From contig OX485807.1 of the NCBI GenBank assembly GCA_950295325.1, positions 6,700,501 through 6,764,500 on the forward strand: 64,000 bases of DNA, read 5' to 3'. A program made the translations under genes and the position numbers. This document shows, piece after piece, positions 26,010-37,569 of the stretch. The notes beneath the pieces were generated by a model. It was not told where the DNA came from. It did not search any database and saw nothing but the letters and a program-made list of their open reading frames with translations. The first letter of the stretch is position 1. Every line of letters begins with the position of its first letter. This stretch comes from Polytrichum commune. Its lineage: Eukaryota > Streptophyta > Polytrichopsida > Polytrichales > Polytrichaceae.

Positions 26010-27455
26010 TATGGGCATTGAAGATTTTATAATACATATGGACTTTTTGTGTGAGGTGACGATGTGACATTGTTCCAAGAAACTTTGGAAAGTGATTTTT
26101 ATGAGAACCATTTTACGTAGAGCATACCCACGGGGTGGGTTCTTTATACCACATACGAACTAATATGAGTGTAAGAAGGGTTATTATTGGAGGCATTCGT
26201 GTACATAGTGTACATAAGGGAGAGGTATTTTTTTCTTCCTAGTGTGTACATTTAAAAAGGGCATTACCAATTTTGAAGGGAAGGTAGGTGTACAAAAGGG
26301 ACCCCCAAGGTTTAGAGATTTTTTTAACAAGAGATGTGTTTGTTTCATCCGATTCATATTTTCATCCATTGTTGTCATATGGTGGAGTCCTTAATGACTA
26401 TCCTGTCCATTTTTGTTAAGGTTTGCAATTGGGTTCTAGGTTTTTACAAATTGGAGGCTCTTGGACAACATAAGCTCCCTTGAGTTTTGCTCTCCGGATT
26501 GTGGCTAAGTTATTGTGCTCTAGCCTTTGCTTGTTTGGTATAATTGTTGAGTTCCATATTATGGATGAAAATTTGTTCACTGACTTTCTCATTGGAAAGT
26601 GAAAGTGGGTTTTATGTGTAATAAAGGCCTATTTAAATGATGATTCATATTTTGTATATGTAGTGGAGGCATTCATCATATTCAATTGAATTTTTTAAAT
26701 ATAAATAATTTTTTCTAGCTTGCTATTATTAGGTATACAATTTTTTTTCTCCATAAAGTCCCTGTATATAAAGGGTTTGATTTCATATTGACTCATGCAT
26801 GTCATTTAGGTATCCAATGAAGAGTCCACCCCTTGGAAGAGCATGCTAGTCACTCTGAAAGTCCCCATTGGACTAGGAAAGTTTTCCTTGATATCTTTGG
26901 ATATTTGAGCTTTATAAGGTAAGATAACATGTTGGTCTCCCCGTTTATAAAAGAAATCACCCATTCTCTACCGATTATGGTTCTGCAGACCTCTTTGAAG
27001 ACATTGGTTGAACAAATACGAGCATGTTTTTTTTTATCCTTCATAACACAATCGGTAACACAATGGTGAGCAATTTTGGTTATACACATGGGGACAAGCA
27101 TCCCGTTGTACCTTAGAAAACCTTAAAAACTGATTGTATCAAGAAAAAATTCCCAATCCAGTATTTAGGCGCACTTCAATAAAGGCAAGTAAGCTTAAGT
27201 TAAGAGTCTTAGCACCATACACACATAGCTTAATGTGTCTCAACCCCTGGAACCCGCATCAAGGCTCTTCAAATGTTTCTTGAAATCTCAATGTGCACTA
27301 TGCAAGCACATTTCATAAACCATGACAAAGTGCAGAAACTTGATGCCAAACCATTCAAATGTGATCTTCAATATCAACAAGTTTGCTTCACAAAGTTCTT
27401 ATTTTTAAGCCTTAGCAACCTTCATTTTATAGCAAATAAATGTGTTGTCTTAACA
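26010..27455. other. AT-rich DNA, no gene seen
   Basis: Only short frames; nothing recognised on either strand. Confidence 0.45.
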
Positions 27456-27457
27456 TG

Positions 27458-27815
27458 GGGTCCCAAGTCCCAAGTCCCAAGTCCAACTCATATTAGTAAG
27501 TACCAACGTGAAGGCAAAGTCCCAACTTTTGAACCTCAAAAAACTATTAAATCTAGTTTCTATTCATTAAATTCAGCTCTTGATTATTTTATGCAAATTC
27601 TCGGGACTTGTGTTGAGGGTTAGATCTAGCTTATTGCTCAGCCCGACTCTCAACACAAGTCCCAAGCCTCACCTTCAAGAAGTGTTGTCATGTAAACATC
27701 CATGTCATACTTTGGATCATGTGTGAAGTGGTAAGTCCCAACTTTCGTGCTCTCAATGGTTTGAGATTGCACAGAGTGACGTCAAGGGACTTGGGACTTA
27801 GGACTTTAGGACCCG
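27458..27815. mobile_element. Inverted-repeat element with AAGTCCC ends
   Basis: The left end carries four overlapping CCCAAGTC units (27462-27486), and the right end (27782-27815) carries their complement with small changes. A second, exact 15-bp inverted pair, GGGACTTGTGTTGAG / CTCAACACAAGTCCC, lies at the centre (27603 and 27644). Non-coding, so at most a non-autonomous element. Confidence 0.65.
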
Positions 27816-27885
27816 TGGGAATTGGCCCTTACTACTATGTGAAAGAGGCTTGGGCCTTTAGGGGTTAGGCTCAAATTTGAACTTA

Positions 27886-28370
27886 GGGCCATTTCACAAG
27901 CAAGACCGAGGGCCCGTGACCATTGCACTTCAAGCACTCCGATTGGTGGAAAAGGCAGAGTTAGCCCAAGTTTGCTTCACACTACACTTGAGGGACCAAT
28001 GAAGTAAGTGAATGCAAGATGGATGTAAAGTCTACATGGATTCCTACTTGGCATCAAATGGATCATGTTTCACGGTCACTCGGACTATTTTCAAAAACCA
28101 CCTTAACACAAAATTGGGAGACCACAGCACTCCAAAATCTTGTGAATGTGGTATATTATATTTTATCATGTGTGAGGACCCCGCATGAATGGAAATTCAT
28201 TGAAATTGCATTTAATTGAGGGCCCTATCACATATGACTTCACACTACACCTGAGGGCCCGTGACCACACTTCATGATTTTGGAAGTGTCTTAGGACGGC
28301 CTTTGGACACTTTCTTTTGGACTCTCGCGATTTCATGGTCACGGCTCTTGGCTCGTGTGTGAAGTGGGCC
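27886..28370. mobile_element. MITE, 'CACTTCACAC' family, copy 3
   Basis: Starts GGGCCATTTCACAAGC after TTA and ends GTGTGAAGTGGGCC before TCA. Collinear with the copy at 62364 over nearly its whole length and, in reverse, with 10863. Internal frames are chance. Confidence 0.8.
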
Positions 28371-28847
28371 TCAGCATATAATTCCATGCCAGACCGCTGA
28401 TGTGGAATGCCTGTCCTAAGTTTGCTGTAACACCACTGACGCAGCACTTGTTGAATGGCAAACTTTGGCATCTCGGTCCCATTCCCGTCTACCGCCACGT
28501 GTCACACTCTGAGCCTAGCCTCGTTGCATGTGGACAGAATATTCAAGAGTCCTCTCCACCAGGCTAATTTAAGTGTGTCACATGCATCGCCCTTTGTAAT
28601 TTGTATATACACACAATCTCAAGTCTTGCGTTGAGCGTGAGAGCTACTAAACATTTATGTCCATCTAGTCATAAGCTCACTTGCCAGTCTCTTAGACTCT
28701 TGGTCTATGAGCATTTGAAGGTTGGAATTATATAGGTTGAGGGGTTCAATTTTTTGAAGGGGTTCAGAATAGTTTTTGAAGGATTGAAGAGGAGGTCGAT
28801 CGCCTCAATTGTGGGTTGTGAAGGAGTTTGGAAGGAGAGGAATCATC

Positions 28848-31035
28848 ATGGCGCAGGTGTTGCCGGCTGGGGACAAGATCAAGGATTATGACTCCAGAGT
28901 GGACCCTGATGCTCCTGCTCATGAAGCCAAGGTGTGTAGAGCTAGCTCACATTATTTATTTACTAGTCTAGTCTTCAATGTTTTTTCTGGAACTGCAGGT
29001 CTATTTTGTGTTTCAAGTAGTTGTTGTGGTTGTTGTTATGTACAACTATAGCATTGGTGAGTTTACTTTACGAGATTAGTTAACTGCCTCTGAACCCCTC
29101 TTTGTTTGATGGATGTCATATGACCACACTTCTCTTGTGTGGTGGATCTAATCGAGAAACAGAGTGTTTGATTGCTTGAGCTGCTAGAAATAAAAGTCCA
29201 TTCTCTGTGTGTATGTTTCTTGGGATTGTTGTAGTTGTTGGATGCATGGAAGTAATGAATTTTGCAGATAAACTCTCTCTGAAGCCAGTGACATCATTTG
29301 ATGTTGGAAATCGAGATAAAAAATAGAAGTTTGAGAAAGGCTCTCCACCCAAACATAGAGAAGGAGGGGAGTCACATAAGCTAATGATCTACCTCTCACC
29401 CTCGAGCTTCATTATGGATATAAGATTTCACTTGTAGTCTCTTGACGCTTCGTGTTAAGATACTAGAATACCAATCACTTGGTTGTTCATCTACTCATCT
29501 ACAATGTCCAAGGTCACTGAAGACCCTTTGGTTTGAGCTACCGTTAGTCTCCTCAAATTCTCAACATTTGACACATTGCACCTCCACTGTGGGGCAGAAA
29601 GTAAGGACTTATAGTATTTGCTTGAGTATCTCACATCTAGAAACTCACAATCTATATAGAGTCCTCGTATTTCTCGATGCAGGATTCATGGCAGCCATGT
29701 AAGTGGAAGGTGACTCCTTGTAGCTCGGAAGTTTCTTCTTAGTAGATTTGACCCCAGAACCAGCATGAGAGACCCCCAATTTATCTAGTCAGTCAATTTA
29801 AGTTGGGATGAACTAACCATACCCCTTTTAGGAGTAGTTGTTTACTGGACCCCTTAACATGGCTGCCACGAAATGTAACCTGTGGAACACATAAGTGTAC
29901 AAGAACCCTCAAAGTGACACTAGATGCAACTTGAGAGTGAGGCAGTTATGAATTTCGAGAGTAATACATGCTCGAGTTTCTTCTGAGCCTTTTGTGTATA
30001 CTGTTGGAGGGTTAAATCCAATCCGTTAAATAGTTTTTATCAGAGCGCTAAAATGTCTGCCACAAATTCTAACGTGGGATGTACACACCCAGTGCACAAT
30101 CTATGTACAAGAACCCTCAAATTGACACATTCTATTATATGCAACTTGCTGATGAGGCAGGTATGAAGTAAGAGAGTATTTCATTCTTAGGCTTCTTGAA
30201 ATAAGTCTTTGCTGTAGAAGTAGGGGGGTTTTCCTTTCTTTAAGACATCATTTTCATCAAGAGCAAATCTGGTTGTTGAATGGCCACGGGGAATTAAGTG
30301 CGAAACATTTAATGTGTGCAGGCCGAAGCAGAGCATCGGCAGTCAAAGCATGGGATCATGGGCTCCTTTTCCTTGCTGCAGCTGCACGTCACAGGGCTAA
30401 TTTTTGTGCTCACTTTGAGTGGGCTGGTCCCCATCCTTGACATCGCCTTCGCACTCTTCACATCTGTTTACATGGTTTTCCTGAACCGGATGGTGTTCAA
30501 GCCTGTGAGCGTCGGGAAACCCCCCAACGTCATGGTTGGGGATGGCATGGCCAAGAAATACGCCATCCTGACAGCGGGAGTAGGGTTGGTTCTACCTGCA
30601 GGATACGTCCTGGGTGCCTTTGTGCAGGGAGACCAGAAAGCCTTGAAGGCTGCCTCCCCCCACCTGTTCCTCCTCTCATGCCAGATTCTAAGCGAGAATG
30701 TTGTGTTCAGCCTTGACCAAGTTTCCCTTCCCATACATGCTTTAGTGCCACTTTTCTACAACACAAGGAGGCTGTTCACCCTCATGACGTGGGTGAAGGT
30801 CGACATGAACAAGGGTTTGGAGAGTGTGGGAGGAATGGCGGACGGGCATTCCGGGACCCCCTTGTTCACTGCAGCTCAATGGATCATGATGGGGAGGTTT
30901 TTGGCTATTTTGAACATTGTTGTCTGGACCATCAACCTCTTCGTCTTCCTCATCCCTGTGCTCCTACCCAAAACCTTCAAGAAACATTATGAGATGGAGA
31001 TCACGAAGTCCGAGAACCGCGCCAAGGATGCTTGA
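28848..31035 (+). CDS. Plant-specific multi-pass membrane protein of unknown function (DUF7733-like)
   Basis: Join 28848-28931 and 30322-31035, giving 265 aa. The 1390-bp intron begins GTGTGT and ends TGTGCAG, phase 0, and the join reads HEAK-AEAEHRQSKHG. The start is an ATG in good context (CATCATGGCG). A short hydrophilic acidic N-terminus is followed by hydrophobic segments: LLQLHVTGLIFVLTLSGLV to TSVYMVFL, YAILTAGVGLVLPAGYVLGAFV, and near the C-terminus MMGRFLAILNIVVWTINLFVFLIPVLLP. The C-terminal tail is charged. From memory this matches a plant family annotated DUF7733; the biochemical role is unknown. The short first exon is inferred from splice sites and frame. The downstream flank is duplicated and a broken partial copy follows. 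Confidence 0.8.
28932..30321 (+). other. Intron of the membrane-protein gene, with an internal duplication
   Basis: Two diverged direct copies of about 150 bp begin near 29837 and 30036. Both contain a block reading GTACAAGAACCCTCAAA followed by TGACAC, ATGCAACTTG and a GAGGCAG-type block. An alternative small exon at 28999-29056 has acceptable splice sites, but it would shift the frame of exon 2 at the best acceptor and add a run of valines, so I left it out. Confidence 0.6.
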
Positions 31036-31076
31036 GATTAGACTACTTCATAGGTCACGGGTAGTCACTTAGATTA

Positions 31077-31300
31077 GAATCGTACATCAAAAGATCTTCT
31101 TCGGATCTAAAAGTTGTAGAGATATATATATTGTTCTTTTCGTACCTTGATCCCAACAAGGTTGTCATAATAGACGTGGCGTGGCATATGAATAGGGCAT
31201 TAGAAGATCTTCTTTGGGTGTAAAAGTTATAGACATAATTTTTAATCACTATACTACCCTCCCGCCCAGGTTGTCATAATAGACGTGGCGTGGCATTATT
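31077..31300. repeat. Duplicated 3' flank, period about 109 bp
   Basis: Two direct units. An exact 28-bp block (beginning GGTTGTCATAATAG) is at 31160-31187 and 31269-31296, and each is preceded by an AGATCTTCTT...AAAAGTT block (31094 and 31204). The copies separate the intact gene from the pseudogene fragment. Confidence 0.85.
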
Positions 31301-31340
31301 TACGTTGTGCGGCACGTCAGCCATGGGGGCCCATATTATC

Positions 31341-31612
31341 ACATAAAGCCTTGAAGTTTGCCTCCTCCCACATGTTCCTTCTCTCATGCCAAATGTTGAG
31401 CAAAAACACAGCATTCAATCCTAACATAATTTGCTTCCCATCTAGGCCACTTTGGTGCCAGTTTTTTACAACACACAAGTGGTTGAACATCCTCATAGTG
31501 TGGATGAAGGTCACCATGAGCAAGTGCTTGGGGATCCTGGGAGGAATGCCAAACAAGTTTGGTGGACTCTCATTGTTCATTGCAACTTAATGAATCATGA
31601 TGGAGGGTTTTG
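31341..31612 (+). pseudogene. Partial decayed copy of the upstream membrane-protein gene
   Basis: Matches the coding sequence of the upstream gene from KALKAASPHL through GRFLA. The fragment still reads KALKFASSHMFLLSCQ, then many replacements, then WMKVTMSKCLGILGGMP. Where the gene has GCT CAA TGG (Ala-Gln-Trp) the copy has ACT TAA TGA, two nonsense changes in a row. It lacks the first exon and both ends, so it cannot make the protein. It lies in the same orientation about 300 bp downstream, consistent with local tandem duplication followed by decay. Confidence 0.88.
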
Positions 31613-31619
31613 GCCCGAG

Positions 31620-33400
31620 GTGGCAACACCTGGGATTATAATGCATACTTATTAAATTTTTCATCACTTTATAATGGTATTAATACAATTATTAATTTAG
31701 CTTTTTTTGTACACCCTAAACTCCGTAATATCAACCTTCATAATGTCACTCACTCTCTAATATCCCAAAACCCTAGGGAACGGATCTTCATAGTTCAAAT
31801 CTCACTCCTTATTGTCATTATTGCAAACCACCAAAGAAGTCAACACACACCCTCACATTGTGCCATGTGTCAATATGTGGATTGTCACCTTCTTATTATT
31901 CTTCTTCTTCTTATGCCACTTGTTGAATGCTGGTGCATGCATATGCCACATCACCCGGGAAGGTCAAGTGGAGTGGACCATACCACACCATTAAAATGTT
32001 GCACTTTGTGTCATTTTGTAGTATCACATGCTACACTAATTCTATAGTATCATGCATCCATGTTAACACTACAAAACTCCGTCATATCACGTGCACTTTG
32101 GTTGTCACATGTGTGATACTATGGAGTTTAGAGTGTATGTTGATAAAGAGAAAGTTCAGATGTGCCCAATAGTATCAAAATTTATGTAAACTTATAAGTT
32201 CTAATATAAAAATATAATGCTTTAAAGTTGTATAATAAGGTATTCTTATATTAGAGGGGTCCTAGTCCAAACCTTGGGGTTTTTTTCATCTTATAAGATA
32301 TTATAGTAAATTTGTATTATTATAGTATAATATGAGAACAATATACAAGCATGCAACCTTCTCTTTTCATATCTTTCAAATATATTCTATCAAAATCTAC
32401 AAGTATGGTATATACATTTATGTAAGTTTTTTTCACTTTGGCTCTTAAATGGTTAGGGTTTTTCCATATCACCTAGATATATCATAAAATATGGCTTATT
32501 GAATTTTTTTACCATGTGCTTTAAAATAAATCTTTCATAATGTTTTAGTGTACATTGAAAGCTTAAGAGGCAATAGAAACTATGAACTAAAAGTCTGTTT
32601 ACAACTTCTAGATATCAAATGACACCTAGGTGTACCTTGGTATTCATTTTGAGCCTTAGACCTAGGTGTCAAATGAAAAATGGAACCCAACACCTATTTA
32701 TTAACAATCAATTCATTCATTCAGAAATAGTACCTAGGTGCGCATTGGCATCAATTCATTTTAAGCCTTAGATCTAGATATTAAAACATTACTTGGACCG
32801 ACTAAAGGTCTTTAACCAGTAAATCTATAGAATTATCGGCCATGATATGTTACATAAAATCCAAAACCAAGGTTTATTCCTAGATCCAAAGACAATCAAA
32901 ATTGTCAAATGTTAGGACGACGAACGAGAGATGGCGTCGAGTGAATGAGGCGTTGAATGGATGAAGGTGCAAATATGTGACGGCGACAAATGGAGGATGC
33001 CGTCAAGCGGATCAAGTTGGGACAGATGAAGATCGTTGGATTTAGGGGTTTAAAGAAGGTTAACTAGGGTGATGTCGTCTGTATATGCTAATCATTAGAT
33101 GTATGTATGATTGGATCTATGGCCGGTAAAACTTTGTGGTAGAAAGGCGTAGTCCCGCGAAGGAAACCACAGAGGTTTACTTCCACTTTTTCATTCTTGC
33201 GGTTGGGGCTATCTTCTTTTCTCCCCTCTCTATGTAGGTAGATGCAAAAAGTTTGTAGAATGATAAGAATAGGAATATTGGACAAAAATGTTTATGAATC
33301 CTATGAATATTGAATAAAAAGTTTTTGAACCTAGTTAAGGAGTTGTGTTATTGCCTAGTTGCATTAGCTTTTGATATCCTAATTTTATGGTTCTATAAGT
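31620..33400. other. AT-rich DNA, no gene seen
   Basis: Short frames only. Between 32580 and 32800 a phrase with ACCTAGGTG occurs three times with variations (near 32622, 32661 and 32731), suggesting an old local repeat. Confidence 0.4.
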
Positions 33401-33414
33401 TTTGTTACATCACT

Positions 33415-33900
33415 TTTTGCTCCATTAGTTTTTGTATTAGTCTTTGTATTAAGTATTATGCATTAGTCTTTTGCATTAGGTTTTGTATTAGGTTCTGCAT
33501 TAGTCTTACATTAGATTTTGTATTAGGTTTTGTATTAGTCTTTTGTATTAGTCTTATGTATTAGGATTTGCATTAGTCTTTTGTATTAGTTTTGATATTA
33601 AGATGTGCATTAGTCTTTTGTATTAGGTTTTGTATTAGTCTTTTGTATTAGTCTTATGTAGTAGGATTTGCATTAGTCTTCTATATTAGTTTTTGATATT
33701 AAGATGTGCATTAGTCTTTTGTATTAGGATTTGTATTAATCTTCTGCATTGTTATCTACACTAGGATCTGTATTAGACTTTGCATTAGATTCTACATTAG
33801 GTTTTACATTAGTCGTCTACATTGGGATCTATATTAGTCTTCTGCATTAGTCTTTTGTATTGGGATCTGCATTGGAATATGCATTACGTTGAGCATTAGT
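33415..33900. repeat. Degenerate minisatellite, unit about 12-18 bp
   Basis: About 30 variants of a TTTTGTATTAGTC / TTTGCATTAGG unit run for nearly 500 bp. A longer higher-order period of about 100 bp is visible (GATATTAAGATGTGCATTAG at 33593 and 33695). No protein role; the frame at 33310-33564 (FCIRFCIS...) is its translation. Confidence 0.9.
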
Positions 33901-34074
33901 TTCTAGTTGTTGAGGGTTTTGCAGCGTTTGACGTTTTGAGGCATAAAGTAACGATAGAAGTTAGTAGTTAAAGATAGAATTAGTGATTAATGACAAAGTG
34001 AGAAATTAAGTAAGGGATTAAAACTAAAGCTTAAGCTCTAGCTTTAGATTTGATTTGATTATTGACTTGGAGGG

Positions 34075-34150
34075 TGGTAAAATGTCACCCATCCAAGTAC
34101 TACTTCTCAGACAGGTGGCTTAATACTCAAACACTCATACTACTCGGCTA
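34075..34150 (-). pseudogene. 5S-rRNA-like fragment
   Basis: On the minus strand it reads TTAAGCC...GAGAAGTAGTACTTGGATGGGTGAC, which follows the internal-control and 3' part of plant 5S rRNA (TTAAGC, then GAG AGTAGTACTAGGATGGGTGAC). The 5' and 3' thirds of a 5S gene are not recognisable, so it is not a working gene. It may be a dead 5S copy or the head of a 5S-derived SINE. Confidence 0.6.
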
Positions 34151-34159
34151 ACCCAATCA

Positions 34160-37100
34160 AAGGTGGTTGGTAGAAAATTCCGTGGAAGTAGATGTCTTAA
34201 GCAAATTCCCCATCGCGGTAGTGATGGATTAATTATAAATGAAGCTAGGGTGTTTTAGAATTGGATGAAAAGCGGTATAATTGTATGAGATGAATTAATG
34301 GACTTACGATATATTTAATTGGATTTGTCCGGATGAATATAATGTACGGATGAAGTTTAGGCACGAATAAACGGAATGAATTTTGAAAATTATAAGAATT
34401 AGAATGTCATTGTTTAGAGGGACTAGAGTAGTCCACCCATCTAGCCAATCTTGTAGGTTGTTACTTCGTTTGGAATAACAATTGTCACCACAGTGGGGTG
34501 GATATCACTTCCACTTGGTAGAGTGAATGTCCAGCGTAGATGGAGCTTCATGGGTGTAAATGGTGGTGGGAGAGTCCCCCGTACAACGGTACGGCCCTCA
34601 TTGTAGATTTGGGGGCAGCATGTGGTATCATGTCTTCTAATATGAGCATTCTAGATGTGCTCTTCCACTGATTCATACTTTTGCAAGATAAATTAGTAGT
34701 GCATTTATATAGTTACAAGCTAGAATTGTATTTGACAATCAACAAATGCTTGAGAACATACAAATATTAACAAACTAACAAAACTAAAAGTGTCTTTTGC
34801 TAATAGTAATAATTGGGATGTGTGTACCAGTCACAGAAATTAACTTTGAGCAAGATGATGATGACGGAAGAGCTTGTTGAGAAATGTGGCAAATTAGAGC
34901 ATTCTAGCCACGGTTTCTAGAAGGCATAGATGAGTACATGACGTAGATAAGGATTTTTCCAAGGCACACTTTGGTGGTCAGGTCCTTAATGAAGGGTTCA
35001 TCACAAATTTCTTGTTAAACCCAATTGCATCTTAGGGGTTAGTGAACAAGTGCCTCTACAATATATGCCATTCTTAGAGGGGGTTATGTTTTCTTGTACA
35101 TGGTGCTAGGATATGATGGTCATGTTGTGGGCACATCCAACTTTGCAAATAATGTTGGTTATTGGACCATAATCTTAGGATCATCTTGATTAATCAATAC
35201 GCTCAATCGAACCAACCATTTCATTCATCAATATTCTAGTCAAGTAGTAAGGGTTGAATATATTTCCAAAAACAAGTAGTTAAATTTCAAGCCTTTTGGA
35301 ATTATTGTTGATCATCAAAGAGAAATTTATAATGTATACCTTGAAATCTAATAAAGAACACCTCAAAGATGCAATGTGTGTAAATGGTGGGACTTGCAAA
35401 CACTATGATCTCAATTGATGATGTCCAAAAATCTCCCGACACTTGAAAATACACATCAACAGTTCTCACATGCTACTTAGATGAACCAAAACTTGCTAAC
35501 CTCATATGTATGGAAACATGCTTTACCAAATTACTTATCTGCACACTTCACTAGCTAGGTGTGGATCTAAGAACGGACACCAAGATATATTTAAAAGATC
35601 TTGGACTACAAAAATTCAATCCTCTTGTTTGTATTTCAATAGATTGTTGGGATGTAGACTATACGACATGAGAGTGCGAGCAAAACCATGGGCAAGTAGG
35701 GTTCTAAACATGTTAGAAGATTGGGATTTTTAAACCTCTTCATAAGAATATAGAATATTGTGAGTATAGTGATATGAATTGTCTTGTGGCTTCAATTGCA
35801 TAAACTACCATATGACTTGCATTCAATTAATCATTGTCGATGTGATGCACCAATCTTCAGATGCAACATTTTAATAAATCAATCATTTTAATATTACTAA
35901 AGATTTAAGTTCATACACACACCTTGCTAGGTGCCCGTGGATGCAAAGTTGTACTTTGATCATTAATATCTACTATGTGTAGTTTTATTTTCTTCTGGAC
36001 ATAAGACAATGTAAACAAGGGTTTAGGGTGTCTAAATGTATAAAATAACATTTCAAACACACACACACATAAAATATGATTTATGAATGATCTTCCACTT
36101 CCTATATGCCTAGAGATTTGGGCATTATGGATTTAGAATTTTGCGATTATTGTCACTTTCTAAGCGATTTTTCATCCAATTTTCACTTATCCATGATGAT
36201 AATTATTACAAAAATGTTAGGAAGTAGAATCTACCAAACTTTGTACAATAATCAACAATTGGATAAACTAAAAGTAACTTGTTGGATAACAGTACTTGTA
36301 ACACACATGTCTTTTTGGTGTTTGTTTTTAGATCCATAGCTACACAAACCACTCTAATTCAAGTGTCTAGATTATTGCGGAGATTGGATACAAGCATCAT
36401 CTACCTTGGATGGGTCTTAAATGGCTCACTTCTTCTAGGATATCAAACATGCGATCATTGTGACATGATAACCAAATCCAACTTTTGGAATGACAATGTG
36501 GGATGATTACCAAATACAAACTACTAGTGCCCATAGCCACTTTCTTCATAGTTTTTGAACCTCGTATGATTATCTTGCTTATTATCCAAGTGAATATTTT
36601 ATTTTAGATTAAATAATCATGTAGGTCTCGCAATTCCCTCCCCCAACATGTACTATTCACCACCCAAATACAGGTGTCCATTTATAGCGAGTAACCAAAT
36701 TCACATGCATGAGCATGATATATTTATAATGGTTACATGAACTCATATGACTATCTACTTCTTTCCCCAAAGTGTTTATCATGTTCATTAAGTGGTTGTA
36801 TAGATCCCCCCCCCCCCCATCATGTTGAATATTAAACCTACATTTGTCAACATATTAAAAGAAACATAGTCCAATCTCATTTAAACACATGTTTTTTTAA
36901 GTGTTTGTTCAACCCTAAACACCTCACCGCACACCGCTCAAATAAGCAAGGTGCCCATTTATAATAAGTGGCCAAATCACTCACGGACTCTATCTTAGCA
37001 AAAGAAAACAACAATGTACAATCAAGATCTCATGATTATGGCTGTTAAAAAGAGCCACCACTTAATTAAGGTGCAACAACTTCCGGGTGAAGAAAACCTA

Positions 37101-37410
37101 TGTTTCATTCTAGTGGTAGCAAGTATAGGTGTTATTCTTTATTTATATAGATTACTCGACATTGATTCTTGTGGAAGGATGGGTGTCAATATTTGGGAAA
37201 GAGGGAATTATTATACATGAGCGTGCCTCTCTTTTGACATGGTCCCTCATCTTCGAGTGATTAGATTTACACCTTCAAATTTGTGAAGCATTAGTAAATT
37301 CATGACCAAACCAACAAAGGCAGTTTTAAACTTGGATTTACTTGATTTTATGATTATGGCAACCAATTAAATGTGGGTGTCCAATTATAAAAAGTAATCA
37401 ATTAAGGGTC
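34160..37410. other. AT-rich DNA with dispersed-repeat arms, no gene
   Basis: At 35553-35615 and 36300-36350 are diverged pieces of the inverted-repeat family seen complete at 58178-58485 (GTCTTTTTGGTGTT...GGATC and its complement). A poly(C) run lies at 36806-36818. No coding region supported. Confidence 0.45.
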
Positions 37411-37415
37411 TTCAT

Positions 37416-37564
37416 AATATTATTCAGTTCATAATAGTGTTTTGTGGGATTGATATTATTTCACAAAATATTCTTTGCTATTCCCATAGTTAGTCTAAAT
37501 GTGGGGAATATTTGGTGGAATATTGTCAGTCCCACAAAACATTGTTATGAATCTGAATAATGTT
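37416..37564. mobile_element. Short MITE-like element, about 40-bp terminal inverted repeats
   Basis: AATATTATTCAG...TAATAGTGTTTTGTGGGA on the left is complementary to TCCCACAAAACATTGTTATGAATCTGAATAATGTT on the right, with a few mismatches. The loop is about 70 bp. Too short to encode anything. Confidence 0.75.
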
Positions 37565-37569
37565 ATGTT

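Noticed and set aside
28999-29056. Possible extra exon of the membrane-protein gene (VYFVFQVVVVVVV...)
   Set aside because: Splice sites are good, but its 58-bp length shifts the frame at the best acceptor of the next exon, while skipping it gives a clean phase-0 join.
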